DNA of 27,273 nucleotides from Sphingomonas paucimobilis (GTDB lineage: Bacteria; Pseudomonadota; Alphaproteobacteria; Sphingomonadales; Sphingomonadaceae): positions 1 to 27,273 of the forward strand of contig CAMAQU010000004.1 of NCBI GenBank assembly GCA_945860425.1. The letters run 5' to 3'. The position numbers and the translations under genes were made by a program. Positions 14,960-23,688 of this stretch are shown here, one piece after another (the first letter of the stretch is position 1; each line of letters starts with the position of its first letter). The notes under the pieces are model-generated. The model did no database searches. It was not told the DNA's origin and worked only from the letters and a program-made list of their open reading frames with translations.

Positions 14960-17667
14960 CTGTCCAACTCATGCGACAAATGGGGCTGTGTGGGAAGGGC
15001 CGAACGTGATCCGGCAATTTCGGTCACGGCCTCCTCCAGAGTCACTCGCCGAACAGGAGTTCCATCGGGAAAGGCGCTGAGCAGTCGGGACGGGACGGCG
15101 GAGGACAGCAACACAAACGTGCCTTTGTCATTTTGCCGCCGGATCAACCGGCCAAAGGCCTGCGCCAATCGCGCCCGAATGATGCGGTCGTCATAGGCAG
15201 AGCCGCCCCCCGCGGCCTTGCGCGCGGCATGCAGCACGGTCGGCTTGGGCCAAGGCACACCTTCCATCACCACCAGCCGCAGCGAATCCCCCGGCACATC
15301 CACCCCGTCACGCAAGGCATCCGTGCCGATCAGGCTCGCACGCGGGTCATCGCGAAAAATATCAACCAGCGTGCCGGTATCAATCGGGTCAACATGCTGG
15401 GCATAGAGCGGAAGGCCATCGCGGGCGAGACGGTCTGCAATCCGGGCATGCACCGCGCGCAGCCGCCGAATGGCGGTGAACAGGCCCAATGTCCTGCCAC
15501 CTGCCGCCGCAATCAGCTGGGCATAGGCATTGGCCAATTGCGGCACATCGCCCCGCTTCACATCGGTCACGATCAGAACCTGGGCTTGCGCTGCATAATC
15601 AAAGGGGCTGGCCGCTTCAAAATGCACTGCCCGTGCCTCGGTATTCGCGACACCCGTCCGTGCCTCGGCGACATCCCATCCTTCTCCGCCTTTCAGCGTG
15701 GCAGAGGTGATCAGCGCCCCATGGGCAGGCTTTAACACGGTGGCGGCAAAGGGGCGGGTGGGGTCGAGCCAATGGCGTCGCAGACCAATATCGACTTCGC
15801 GCCCCTCAATCCGCTCCACCGCCAGCCAATCGACAAAGTCAGGGTCGGTCGGCCCGCCGAGCCGCGCCAGCATAGAGAGCCACGCCGCCAGCGTATCCGT
15901 GCGCCAGCTGAGACTAGATCGCGCGCCCTCAATCCGTGCGCGTGCCTGTCCGTCCAACCAGTCGGGCGCTTCTTCCAACACCGATTCAAGCCGCCGTCCC
16001 AGCGCGATGAGGGGGCGCAAAAGCGCATCCAGCGCCTTGCACGCGGGCTCGACCGCCGTCAGCAACGCCCCATCAAGTTGGGCGGCCTCTGTCTCCAGCC
16101 CGTAGCCCGCATCCTCATCGGTCGCGCGCGCAAAAACGAGACCACGGATTTCGGCAAACAGCGCCTCCATCGGGCCAAAGGGCGCGCCTTCGGCAACGCG
16201 CTGCACCCACCCGTCAGACGGCAGAGCGCTCGCGGCATGGGCGGCAGCGCCTATGGCGGTTGCGCCATTCGCGTCATAGCTCGCCACATCGGCCAGCCGC
16301 GCGGCAAGGCCGCGTCTGCGCCCACGGGACTTGCCTTCCGGGCCGATAATCCACCGCCGCAACTCGATGGCTTCCTGCCCTGTCAGGGCTGCTGCAAACA
16401 TCGTGTCGGCCGCATCAAACACATGATGCCCTTCGTCAAAGACATAACGGGTCGGCCGGGTTGCCTCTTCGCGTCCGCGTGCGGCATTGACCATGACCAG
16501 CGCATGGTTGGCGACAACGATATCGGCCTCGGCAGAGGCGCGGGTGGCGCGCTCAATAAAGCATTTTCGATAATGGGGGCAGCCAGCATAAACACACTCG
16601 CCCCGCCTGTCGGTGAGCGCGGTGGATCCATTGCGGCGGAACAAAGTCGGCAGCCAGCCGGGCAGATCGCCGCCCACCATATCGCCATCCCGGCTATAGG
16701 CGGCCCAGCGCGCGACAAGCTGCGCCATAATCGCAGCACGCCCGGCAAAGCCACCCTGCAAGGCATCTTCTAGGTTGAGCAGGCACAGATAGTTTTCCCG
16801 CCCCTTGCGGATGACAACACGGCCCTTGGCGGCTGCATCCGTGCCATAAATGCGGGCCGTTTCGGTCGTCAGCTGGCGTTGCAGCGCCTTGGTGTAAGTT
16901 GAAATCCAAACGGGCCCGCCCGATTTTTCGGCCCAGAGGGATGCTGGCGCCAAATAGCCCAGCGTCTTGCCAATGCCCGTTCCCGCCTCTGCAAGCAAAA
17001 GCCGGGGCATGTCCACCGCAAGGCGCGGCGCAAACGCCGACATGGCAGCAGACGCATAAGCCCGCTGGCCATCCCGTCGCTCGGCCCCTTCCCCCGTCAG
17101 CGTCCCCAGCCGTGTGATCACCTCCTCTTGGGTCAGTTCGACCGGGCGCGGCGCGGGGCGCGGGGCCGCTTCTTCCCATTCGGGCAATTTGGAAAAGAGC
17201 CAGCGCTCATCGCGGCCGGGCGCTGTCAGCCGATCTGCAAGGGCGGGCGCCCAGGGCCAGCGCAATCGGGCCAGCGCCTGCGCACAGGTCCAAGCCCCTT
17301 CGCGTTCCGGCCAGTCTCCTTGGGCGGATTCCAGAAGGACGTGCGCTGCCTGTTGCAGCATTTGGGCCGCACCGCTTTCATCGCGAGGCATATCCAGACC
17401 TGTGATCCGGGCCAGACCCTTGATCGTCGGGACCATGAAGCGGGCCGGATGCACAAAGGCAAATAGCTCCAACAGGTCAAGACCAGATAAATCGCCATAG
17501 CCGAGTCGCGCGGCCACCAACGGCGCGTTGAGCATGATCACCGGGGTTTCGGCGGCCAAGGCAATGGCATCTCCCCGGCTTACCCAGCGGGTTTCACCAT
17601 TGGCCGTCGCAATCCAGATGCCGGCATGGCTTGCATGCAGCGCAGGATAGGGCAAAGGGGCAGACAC
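14956..17667 (-). CDS. DinG/XPD-type iron-sulfur ATP-dependent DNA helicase
   Basis: A superfamily 2 5'-3' helicase of about 903 residues. Motif I (AEAGTGIGKT) is at about nt 16960-16987 and the DEAH box variant FDEGHH at 16423-16440. Between them are four cysteines (one in NYLCLLN near 16784, three in ECVYAGCPHYRKCF near 16560-16605), the 4Fe-4S cluster arrangement of XPD/DinG enzymes. Motif VI is recognisable as RLAQAFGRLIRRQNDKG. An N-terminal domain of about 200 residues opens PLPYPALHASHAGIWIA and precedes the helicase core; it is a common feature of alphaproteobacterial forms. The start is uncertain: frames extend to 17751, but that overlaps lysK, so GTG at 17667 (or 17679) is preferred, without a clear Shine-Dalgarno. 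Likely role is unwinding of repair intermediates or R-loops. Confidence 0.9.
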   Translation of the reverse strand: MSAPLPYPALHASHAGIWIATANGETRWVSRGDAIALAAETPVIMLNAPLVAARLGYGDLSGLDLLELFAFVHPARFMVPTIKGLARITGLDMPRDESGAAQMLQQAAHVLLESAQGDWPEREGAWTCAQALARLRWPWAPALADRLTAPGRDERWLFSKLPEWEEAAPRPAPRPVELTQEEVITRLGTLTGEGAERRDGQRAYASAAMSAFAPRLAVDMPRLLLAEAGTGIGKTLGYLAPASLWAEKSGGPVWISTYTKALQRQLTTETARIYGTDAAAKGRVVIRKGRENYLCLLNLEDALQGGFAGRAAIMAQLVARWAAYSRDGDMVGGDLPGWLPTLFRRNGSTALTDRRGECVYAGCPHYRKCFIERATRASAEADIVVANHALVMVNAARGREEATRPTRYVFDEGHHVFDAADTMFAAALTGQEAIELRRWIIGPEGKSRGRRRGLAARLADVASYDANGATAIGAAAHAASALPSDGWVQRVAEGAPFGPMEALFAEIRGLVFARATDEDAGYGLETEAAQLDGALLTAVEPACKALDALLRPLIALGRRLESVLEEAPDWLDGQARARIEGARSSLSWRTDTLAAWLSMLARLGGPTDPDFVDWLAVERIEGREVDIGLRRHWLDPTRPFAATVLKPAHGALITSATLKGGEGWDVAEARTGVANTEARAVHFEAASPFDYAAQAQVLIVTDVKRGDVPQLANAYAQLIAAAGGRTLGLFTAIRRLRAVHARIADRLARDGLPLYAQHVDPIDTGTLVDIFRDDPRASLIGTDALRDGVDVPGDSLRLVVMEGVPWPKPTVLHAARKAAGGGSAYDDRIIRARLAQAFGRLIRRQNDKGTFVLLSSAVPSRLLSAFPDGTPVRRVTLEEAVTEIAGSRSALPTQPHLSHELDR

Positions 17668-17720
17668 AGACCGGGACACAAGCCCGGATTGGCCCAATAG
17701 GAACGAAAGAGCAACACGAC

Positions 17721-19283
17721 GTGAGCAATTTGCGCGATATCGCGATGGCATCCAAAGCTTGGCCCTTTGAAGAGGCGCGCAAGGTGCTCAAACGCTATCC
17801 ATCGGGCAAAGCGTCGGGGCCAGTCATTTTTGAAACCGGCTATGGCCCGTCGGGTCTTCCGCATATCGGCACCTTTAATGAAGTGCTGCGCACGACAATG
17901 GTCCGCCGCGCCTTTGAAACGCTGACCGATGTGCCGACGCAGCTCATCGCCTTTTCCGATGATATGGATGGGCTGCGCAAAGTGCCGGACAATGTCCCCA
18001 ATCAGGCGATGCTGACCGAATATCTCGGTAAGCCTTTGTCGCGCATTCCAGATCCATTCGGAAAATTTGAAAGCTTTGCGCATCATAATAATGCGATGCT
18101 GCGGGAATTTCTGGACCGCTTCGGCTTTGACTATGACTTTGTCTCGTCAACCACCCGCTATGAAGGCGGTCATTTTGATGATGCGCTCAAAAATGTCCTG
18201 CGCTGCAATCAGGCTATTCTCGACATCATGCTGCCCACGCTCCGTAAGGAACGCGCCGCCACCTATTCGCCCATTCTGCCCGTCAGCCCAAAATCGGGCA
18301 TTGTCCTCCAAGTTCCGGTAGAGGTGATTGATGCCGATGCAGGTCTTGTCCGCTTTGAAGATGAGGGGGAGATGATCACCCAATCTGTGCTCGGCGGCCA
18401 AGCCAAGCTGCAATGGAAGGTGGATTGGGCGATGCGCTGGGTCGCACTTGGCGTCGATTATGAAATGTACGGCAAGGATCTGACCGATAGCGGCGTGCAG
18501 TCCGGCAAAATCGCGCAAGTTTTGGGCGGCCGCAAGCCGGAAGGCCTGATCTATGAAATGTTCTTGGATGATAAGGGAGAGAAAATTTCCAAGTCCAAGG
18601 GCAATGGCCTGAGTCTGGAACAATGGCTGTCCTATGGCACGCAGGAAAGTCTGGCTTTCTACGCCTATCGAGAGCCTAAGAGCGCCAAGCAATTGCACAT
18701 GGGCGTCATCCCGCGCGCCGTGGATGAATATTTCCAATTCCGGGGCAATTATGCGGGCCAGCCGGTGGAACAGCAGCTCGGCAACCCAGTGCATCATATC
18801 CATAATGGGCAAGTGCCCGCCGATGTCCCGCCGGTCAGCTTTGGCCTGTTGCTCAACTTGGTCGGCGTCATGGGTGAACACGCAACCGCGCCCCAGGTTT
18901 GGGCCTATCTTGTCAACTATGTGCCAGATGCGAGTGCGGCGACTCATCCAGAACTCGCCACGCTCATCAATTTGGCGCTCGCCTATAATCGGGATTTTAT
19001 TGCCCCCACCCTAAAGCGGCGCAAGCCAGAGGGTGTGGAAGTGGCCGCGCTACAACGGCTCGATGCCGAACTCGCCACGCTGGCGCCCGACACTGGGGCA
19101 GAGGCCATTCAGAACATCGTCTATGAAATTGGCAAGACCGGCGGATTTGAAAATCTGCGGGATTGGTTCAAGGCGCTCTATGAAACGCTCCTCGGCTCCA
19201 GCGCGGGGCCGCGCATGGGCAGCTTCATCGCGCTATATGGCATCGCCAACAGCCGCAAGCTGATCGCCGAAGCCTTGGCATAA
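17721..19283 (+). CDS. lysK: lysyl-tRNA synthetase, class I
   Basis: A 520-residue aminoacyl-tRNA synthetase charging tRNA-Lys. It is the class I form, unrelated to the class II LysS of E. coli. The HIGH-type motif is GPSGLPHIGTFNE (residues about 43-55) and the KMSKS-type loop is KISKSKGN (288-295). Other family blocks are FSDDMDGLRKVPDN, EYLGKPLSRIPDPFG, and YGKDLTDSG. Class I LysRS is usual in alphaproteobacteria, archaea and spirochaetes. The start is taken as GTG 17721, which has a purine-rich GAAAGAG upstream. The ATG at 17745 lacks a ribosome-binding site, and the frame upstream to 17631 encodes a Gln/Thr-rich stretch unlike the family. It is divergent from the helicase gene, leaving about 50 bases for both promoters. 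Confidence 0.95.
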   Translation: MSNLRDIAMASKAWPFEEARKVLKRYPSGKASGPVIFETGYGPSGLPHIGTFNEVLRTTMVRRAFETLTDVPTQLIAFSDDMDGLRKVPDNVPNQAMLTEYLGKPLSRIPDPFGKFESFAHHNNAMLREFLDRFGFDYDFVSSTTRYEGGHFDDALKNVLRCNQAILDIMLPTLRKERAATYSPILPVSPKSGIVLQVPVEVIDADAGLVRFEDEGEMITQSVLGGQAKLQWKVDWAMRWVALGVDYEMYGKDLTDSGVQSGKIAQVLGGRKPEGLIYEMFLDDKGEKISKSKGNGLSLEQWLSYGTQESLAFYAYREPKSAKQLHMGVIPRAVDEYFQFRGNYAGQPVEQQLGNPVHHIHNGQVPADVPPVSFGLLLNLVGVMGEHATAPQVWAYLVNYVPDASAATHPELATLINLALAYNRDFIAPTLKRRKPEGVEVAALQRLDAELATLAPDTGAEAIQNIVYEIGKTGGFENLRDWFKALYETLLGSSAGPRMGSFIALYGIANSRKLIAEALA

Positions 19284-19334
19284 GGTGGGCGCTTCTGGCG
19301 CACGTTCCGCGTCCGGTCGCGATCCAGAGCCACA

Positions 19335-19431
19335 TCGCGCAGAGACGCAGAGGACGCAGAAAATTCTACCCTCCGGCACCTGCTGGAGCCGAGAGTAACT
19401 TTCGCTCTGCGATCTCTGCGTCTCTGCGCGA
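19335..19431. repeat. dispersed hairpin element, well-preserved copy B
   Basis: The 26-base arms at 19335-19360 and 19406-19431 (TCGCGCAGAGACGCAGAG plus eight more bases) match at 24 of 26 inverted positions. The 45-base centre carries a second hairpin, CTCCGGCA with TGCTGGAG (19371-19388). The whole would fold as one long branched stem. It fills the gap between the convergent lysK and DUF885 genes and may double as a transcription barrier. The right end resembles copy A. Confidence 0.85.
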
Positions 19432-19436
19432 ACCCC

Positions 19437-21257
19437 TTATTTCGACGCCGCGATCCAGGCGTCGATTTTCTTTTCCAGCACCGCCAGCGGCAATGCCCCT
19501 GTGCCCAGCACCTGTTCATGGAAAGCGCGAATATCGAATTTCGGGCCAAGCGCGTCTTGCGCCTTTGCGCGCAACCTCTGGATCGTCATGGCCCCGGTCT
19601 TATAGGCCAGCGCCTGACTGGGTATCGCGATATAACGTTCCACTTCCGCCGTCGCATCGGTCCGGCCCATGTCGGAATTGGCCATCATATAGTCAATTGC
19701 TTGATCACGGACCCAGCCTTTGGCGTGAAGGCCCGTGTCAACCACCAGCCGCATCGCGCGCAGCATCTCGTCAGACAGCGTGCCGAACCGCTGATAAGGG
19801 TCTTTGTAAAAGCCCATCTCATAGCCCAATGTTTCGGAATAAAGCGCCCAGCCTTCGACATAAGCGGTATTGCCGCCAAAGCGCATAAAGCTGGGCAGAG
19901 CCTCATTTTCCTGCGCTAGGCTGATTTGGAAATGATGGCCCGGTGCGCCTTCATGCAGATAAAGCGTGGTCATCCCCGGTGTCGTCCGGCTCGGCAGGTC
20001 ATAGGCGTTGAAATAGAACCGGCCCGGACGTTTCCCATCGGGCGTGCCTTGTTCATAAGAGCCGCCCGCTTCAAATTTTTCGCGGAATTCTTCATAAGGG
20101 CGGATCTCAAGCGGCGCCTTTGGCAGCGTTGAGAAATAGGCCCCGATCTTCTGATCAACCTGCTTGCCAATTTCATAATAGCCTTGGGTCAGCGCGTCCC
20201 GGCTTTCTTTCTTGAACTTGGGGTCATTGCGCAGATAGTCGAAAAATTCTGGCAATGTGCCGGTAAAGCCCACTTCCTGGCGGACCTTCTCCATCTCACC
20301 TTTGATCCGCGTGACTTCGGATAGGCCTGTTTGGTGAATGGTCTCTGCATCCAGCGGCAGGGTCGTCGTGTTTTCAATGGCAAGCTTATAGAGCATGGCG
20401 CCGCCCTTCATGCTCGACAGGCCAACGGTTTCACGCGCCTTTGGCAGATAATCATTCTTCAAAAAATTCCGCAGGCGGCGATAGGCGGGGTAAATGCCTT
20501 GATCGATGGCCGCGCGATAATCTGCGGCAAGCCGCGCTTTATCCGCATCTGAAAAGCTGGCGGGAATTTGTTTGATGGGGCCGTAATATGGCGACTCGTC
20601 AACTGACTGCGCCAGCTGCGCATCCAACTGAGCAATCACATTCGTGATCGTCATCTTGGTTTCAAAAACGCCCGATTGCGTGCCTTCGCGAAAGCGGCCA
20701 ATCGCTCGATCCAGATAGAGGATGAAGTCCCGGTGACGCCGAAGCGCATTGTCATAATCGGTGAGCGTCACAAACGGCGCGCCGCCCTGACCACTTGAAA
20801 ATGTCGGGTAAAAGGTGTGGAACCCATAAAAATGATTGAGCGGGCGCACAGCATTGAGCTTCAGCACATCCGTGCGATAGCCTATGGCAATTTGCTCGGT
20901 CTGCCACTGAAACACATCATAGGCGATCTGGTCTGTCGGGTTCAGCTTGGATCGGTCGATTTTGGCGAGACGGGCCATATCCGCGTCATTCGCCTTTTTC
21001 TCCGCGGTGAAATAGCCATCGGTAATGTAATCGCCAAATCGATCCGCATAGCGCATATCGCCCCGGAAAATACCGTTCAGCGGGTTGCGTTGCAGCGATC
21101 CCTCGTCGCTGTCCTTGAACAATTGGTGCAGCTTCTGGCCCGCGTCATTTTGCGCAGCGGGCTGCACGGCAGCGGGGCTGGTTTGCGCAAGAACGGGCGT
21201 GGCGACACAAGCCAAGGGCGCTGCGGTGAGCAACAGCGCTGAGATAAAATGACGCAT
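19437..21257 (-). CDS. secreted DUF885 family metallopeptidase
   Basis: A 606-residue exported protein. The first 24 residues (MRHFISALLLTAAPLACVATPVLA) are a signal peptide with a VLA-Q cleavage site; Cys17 is not in a lipobox. The family zinc signature is visible as LHEGAPGHHFQ (His435, Glu436, His441 or His442), with the third ligand probably Glu468 in EGWALYSE. The C-terminal part (GMGR..TDATAEVERY to QALAYKTG) is the conserved DUF885 tail. Characterised relatives act as metal-dependent carboxypeptidase-like enzymes, but the substrate here is unknown. Probably periplasmic. AGAGGGG precedes the ATG. It is the last gene of a leftward set headed by the mini-HTH gene; the 99-base gap to the hydroxylase gene could hold a separate promoter. 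Confidence 0.9.
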   Translation of the reverse strand: MRHFISALLLTAAPLACVATPVLAQTSPAAVQPAAQNDAGQKLHQLFKDSDEGSLQRNPLNGIFRGDMRYADRFGDYITDGYFTAEKKANDADMARLAKIDRSKLNPTDQIAYDVFQWQTEQIAIGYRTDVLKLNAVRPLNHFYGFHTFYPTFSSGQGGAPFVTLTDYDNALRRHRDFILYLDRAIGRFREGTQSGVFETKMTITNVIAQLDAQLAQSVDESPYYGPIKQIPASFSDADKARLAADYRAAIDQGIYPAYRRLRNFLKNDYLPKARETVGLSSMKGGAMLYKLAIENTTTLPLDAETIHQTGLSEVTRIKGEMEKVRQEVGFTGTLPEFFDYLRNDPKFKKESRDALTQGYYEIGKQVDQKIGAYFSTLPKAPLEIRPYEEFREKFEAGGSYEQGTPDGKRPGRFYFNAYDLPSRTTPGMTTLYLHEGAPGHHFQISLAQENEALPSFMRFGGNTAYVEGWALYSETLGYEMGFYKDPYQRFGTLSDEMLRAMRLVVDTGLHAKGWVRDQAIDYMMANSDMGRTDATAEVERYIAIPSQALAYKTGAMTIQRLRAKAQDALGPKFDIRAFHEQVLGTGALPLAVLEKKIDAWIAASK

Positions 21258-21356
21258 AAGGATACCCCTCTGGAGATGAATGGGCGCACCCTATCAAGCC
21301 CCACCCACAAGCTCCAGCATCTTTGAGGGTAGGCCGCGGAAAGAGCGGCCCTCTGG

Positions 21357-22025
21357 TCACACCCAGAATTTTTCCCGAAACCATTTGGTGACGATATATT
21401 TCGTCCCAGCGAGCACGGGTTTGCCCGCATGCAGTGTCGCCGGATTGGGCGATCCGTCATCTTGCATATTGTTCCACAAAACCAGCATTGCTGTGCGGGG
21501 GGATACAGTCATGCCGGCTGTGGGAAATTCTGTCTCGCCGCCTGCTGCTGGTTCATTGAGATAGATCATCCCGGTCCAGCTGCGCTGCCCGCCTTGGCGC
21601 ATCATCTCATCCCAATACACGGTCCCGCGCATGAAATGGTCGTGGTGCGCCTTAAACTGCTGCCCCACTTCATAGACTTGCCCTTGCAGCGTTTCGCCAT
21701 GCCGATAGTCAATGCCCATCAGGGCGCAGATGCGCCCCTCAATCCGCTCCACCAGCGGGTCGAGATGCGATAGATTGCAGCTGTCGCTCGTCCGAAACTC
21801 CGGGTCCGCCGATGCAGATAAAAGCCCTGATGGCTGCCGCCCCTTGTCGATCAGGGTGATCAGGTCCTCACACTCCGTTCGGCTCATAAAATCTTGGACA
21901 AAGTAGAGGGTCAGGCCATTTTGCGCGACAATCTGCGCCCGGCCAGATGCTTTGAGCTTGCGCGCAACGCTCCGGCCGAGATCGGCCAGTCTTTCCTGCG
22001 GGGTTTTGAGCTTGATCTTCGCCAT
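21357..22025 (-). CDS. prolyl-4-hydroxylase-like 2-oxoglutarate/Fe(II) dioxygenase
   Basis: A 222-residue cytoplasmic oxygenase. The iron facial triad is readable: His127 and Asp129 in YEVGQQFKAHHDHF and His199 in LHAGKPV. Lys209 in GTKYIVTKWFRE binds the 2-oxoglutarate carboxylate. The block TGMIYLNEPAAGGETEFP between them is typical of the P4Hc domain family. These enzymes hydroxylate proline or other residues in peptides or proteins; bacterial examples modify elongation factor Tu or free peptides. There is no signal peptide. The start at 22025 gives the family-like MAKIKLKTPQERL; an extension to 22094 runs into the upstream gene. It begins ten bases after the amidohydrolase stop, so co-transcription is likely. 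Confidence 0.88.
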   Translation of the reverse strand: MAKIKLKTPQERLADLGRSVARKLKASGRAQIVAQNGLTLYFVQDFMSRTECEDLITLIDKGRQPSGLLSASADPEFRTSDSCNLSHLDPLVERIEGRICALMGIDYRHGETLQGQVYEVGQQFKAHHDHFMRGTVYWDEMMRQGGQRSWTGMIYLNEPAAGGETEFPTAGMTVSPRTAMLVLWNNMQDDGSPNPATLHAGKPVLAGTKYIVTKWFREKFWV

Positions 22026-22035
22026 GTTCTGCGCG

Positions 22036-23307
22036 TCAGTCGATGATACGGCCTCTAGCCATAACAAACTCGACCTTTTCCAACGTCCGAACATCGGTCA
22101 GGGGGTCGCCGGCCACGGCAATCATATCTGCGGAATAACCCGGGGCAATTCGGCCAATCTCGGTTTCTTTATCCAGCAATTTTGCAGCTGTGGTGGTCGC
22201 ACTGGCCAGCGCCTCACGCGGCGTCAGCCCGCCCCAATCGACCATCAGGGCAAACTCGCCTGCATTGCGGCCATGTTCAAACACGCCTGCATCGGTGCCA
22301 AAACCAATGGTGACGCCCTCTGCTCTTGCAAGTTTCAGGGCCTTGCCCATTTGCGCCACGGCTTCGCGCGCCTTCACTTCGACTGTGGGGGTGTAGATAT
22401 TCTGGCCCAACCGGGCCTTGACGCCAGCTAGCGCCATCAATGTAGGCACCATGGCTGTGCCGCTGGCCTTCATGGCCTTGGCGGCGGCTAGATCGGCGAA
22501 GGTCGCATGGTCTGCCGTGTCGATTCCCGCCCGGGCAACGGCTTCCACACCGCGTGCGCCATGGGCATGGGCGGCAACCCGCAGGCCTAGGCTGTGGGCG
22601 GTATCGGCAATGGCCTTCAGCTCAAGGTCGGTGAAGTGCTGGCCCAATCCGCGCCCCTGCTGCGACAAGACACCGCCTGTTGCCGTGATCTTAATCACAT
22701 CTGCCCCGGCTTTGGAGAATTCCCGAACCCGCGCTGCGCATTCCATTGCCCCAGTGCAGGTATTATGGGCATGAAGGGCGTCGGCCACTTCGGGGCGAAA
22801 TCCATTCACATCGCCATGCCCGCCAATGATGGAAATGGCCGGACCCGACGAAATAATCCGGGGGCCGGGGATCAGGCCTTGGGCCGTTGCATCACGCAGG
22901 GCAAAGCCACCGCGTGGGGTTGATCCCAAATCGCGCACCGTGGTGAACCCGGCCTTGACCGTAACCAGTGCATTGCGTGCGCCCATCAGCGTTGCATAAT
23001 CATCGCTTAAAACCGCTTCATCGCGATAATCGCCGCCGGGGTTGCTCTGCAAATGAACATGCAAGTCGATCAAGCCGGGCAGCACCGTCTTGTCGCGCAA
23101 ATTGATCAAGCGCGCGCCCGTCGGCGCATCAACATAGCCAGAGGTGATGGAGACGATCTTGCCATCCGTTACCGTGATGGTCGATGGGCCAGAGGCGGGC
23201 TGGGCGGCATCGGTGATGACACGGCCAGCTTGGATCACAAGCGTTTCTGCTAGGGCCGGAGCCGCAAGTGTCGTGGCCGCAAGCAAGGCCGAAAGGATCA
23301 GTCGCAT
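22036..23307 (-). CDS. secreted metal-dependent amidohydrolase (Xaa-Pro dipeptidase-like)
   Basis: A 423-residue exported amidohydrolase. The signal peptide MRLILSALLAATTLAAPALA is cleaved before Glu21. Metal-site residues are HVH (His83, His85) in GLIDLHVHL, Lys206 in DVIKITATGG (probably the carbamylated lysine), His247 and/or His249 in AAHAHG, His267 in ADHATF, and Asp339 in GFGTDAG. This arrangement and the GFTTVRDLGS block match the imidazolonepropionase/Xaa-Pro-dipeptidase branch, whose studied members hydrolyse N-acyl or Xaa-Pro dipeptides. The actual substrate is not known. AGGGAGA lies seven bases before the ATG. It sits 30 bases after the unknown 116-residue gene and ten before the hydroxylase gene. 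A periplasmic peptide-degrading role is plausible. Confidence 0.9.
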   Translation of the reverse strand: MRLILSALLAATTLAAPALAETLVIQAGRVITDAAQPASGPSTITVTDGKIVSITSGYVDAPTGARLINLRDKTVLPGLIDLHVHLQSNPGGDYRDEAVLSDDYATLMGARNALVTVKAGFTTVRDLGSTPRGGFALRDATAQGLIPGPRIISSGPAISIIGGHGDVNGFRPEVADALHAHNTCTGAMECAARVREFSKAGADVIKITATGGVLSQQGRGLGQHFTDLELKAIADTAHSLGLRVAAHAHGARGVEAVARAGIDTADHATFADLAAAKAMKASGTAMVPTLMALAGVKARLGQNIYTPTVEVKAREAVAQMGKALKLARAEGVTIGFGTDAGVFEHGRNAGEFALMVDWGGLTPREALASATTTAAKLLDKETEIGRIAPGYSADMIAVAGDPLTDVRTLEKVEFVMARGRIID

Positions 23308-23337
23308 CTGGGGTCTCCCTATTGCCTCAGCGTCAAT

Positions 23338-23688
23338 TCAGCTCTGTCTTTGCGCGGCAAAATCGGGCGGCGCAAGGGCGAAAGAGGCACCCATGTCCGC
23401 ATAGACGACGGTCAGAGCCTCAATGTCCAGCTGCGTTTCTGCGCCCAAATCGCGCGTTGCAGTGATGGCCAGATCGGCGACCAGCTGTCCGGGCAAATTG
23501 AACTCCGCCTCTGGCAGGTCAGCTTTAAGCGTCGCGACCCGGTCGCTTGGCACATTCAGCGTGATCCAATGCCGCGCGCCTGAAAAGGTGACGCTTGCCC
23601 AGGGCCGGTCCTGTGATCTGATGATCTGCGCGGGTCCCGCCATACGCATCAGGGCAGCGCAAAGCTGCGCGTGAACCTTGTCGCTCAT
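23338..23688 (-). CDS. conserved-looking hypothetical protein, 116 aa
   Basis: I do not recognise the family. The protein has no signal peptide or membrane helix. It begins MSDKVHAQLCAALMRMAG, an amphipathic helix, and continues with alternating strands (WASVTFSGARHWITLNVP, TQLDIEALTVVYAD), suggesting a small alpha/beta fold. It is mildly acidic. Its ATG overlaps the stop of the preceding 58-residue HTH-like gene (ATGA), so the two are translationally coupled and probably work together. The amidohydrolase follows 30 bases on. The reading frame is credible because of the overlap, GGGGGAG about four bases before the ATG, and normal codon usage. Possible roles are partner or modulator of the HTH protein; nothing in the sequence proves it. 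Confidence 0.75.
   Translation of the reverse strand: MSDKVHAQLCAALMRMAGPAQIIRSQDRPWASVTFSGARHWITLNVPSDRVATLKADLPEAEFNLPGQLVADLAITATRDLGAETQLDIEALTVVYADMGASFALAPPDFAAQRQS

Noticed and set aside
15772..16773. Long rightward open frame (333 codons) inside the helicase gene
   Set aside because: It is antisense to the helicase core with its conserved motifs, shows no recognisable domain, and is rich in Arg, Pro and Gly as expected of a GC-rich shadow frame.
17631..17720. N-terminal extension of lysK from ATG 17631
   Set aside because: It encodes a Gln/Thr-rich stretch unlike class I LysRS and overlaps the helicase 5' end; GTG 17721 fits the family.
18147..18947. Leftward 266-codon frame opposite lysK
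   Set aside because: Shadow of lysK coding sequence; rich in His, Ile and Ala with no domain.
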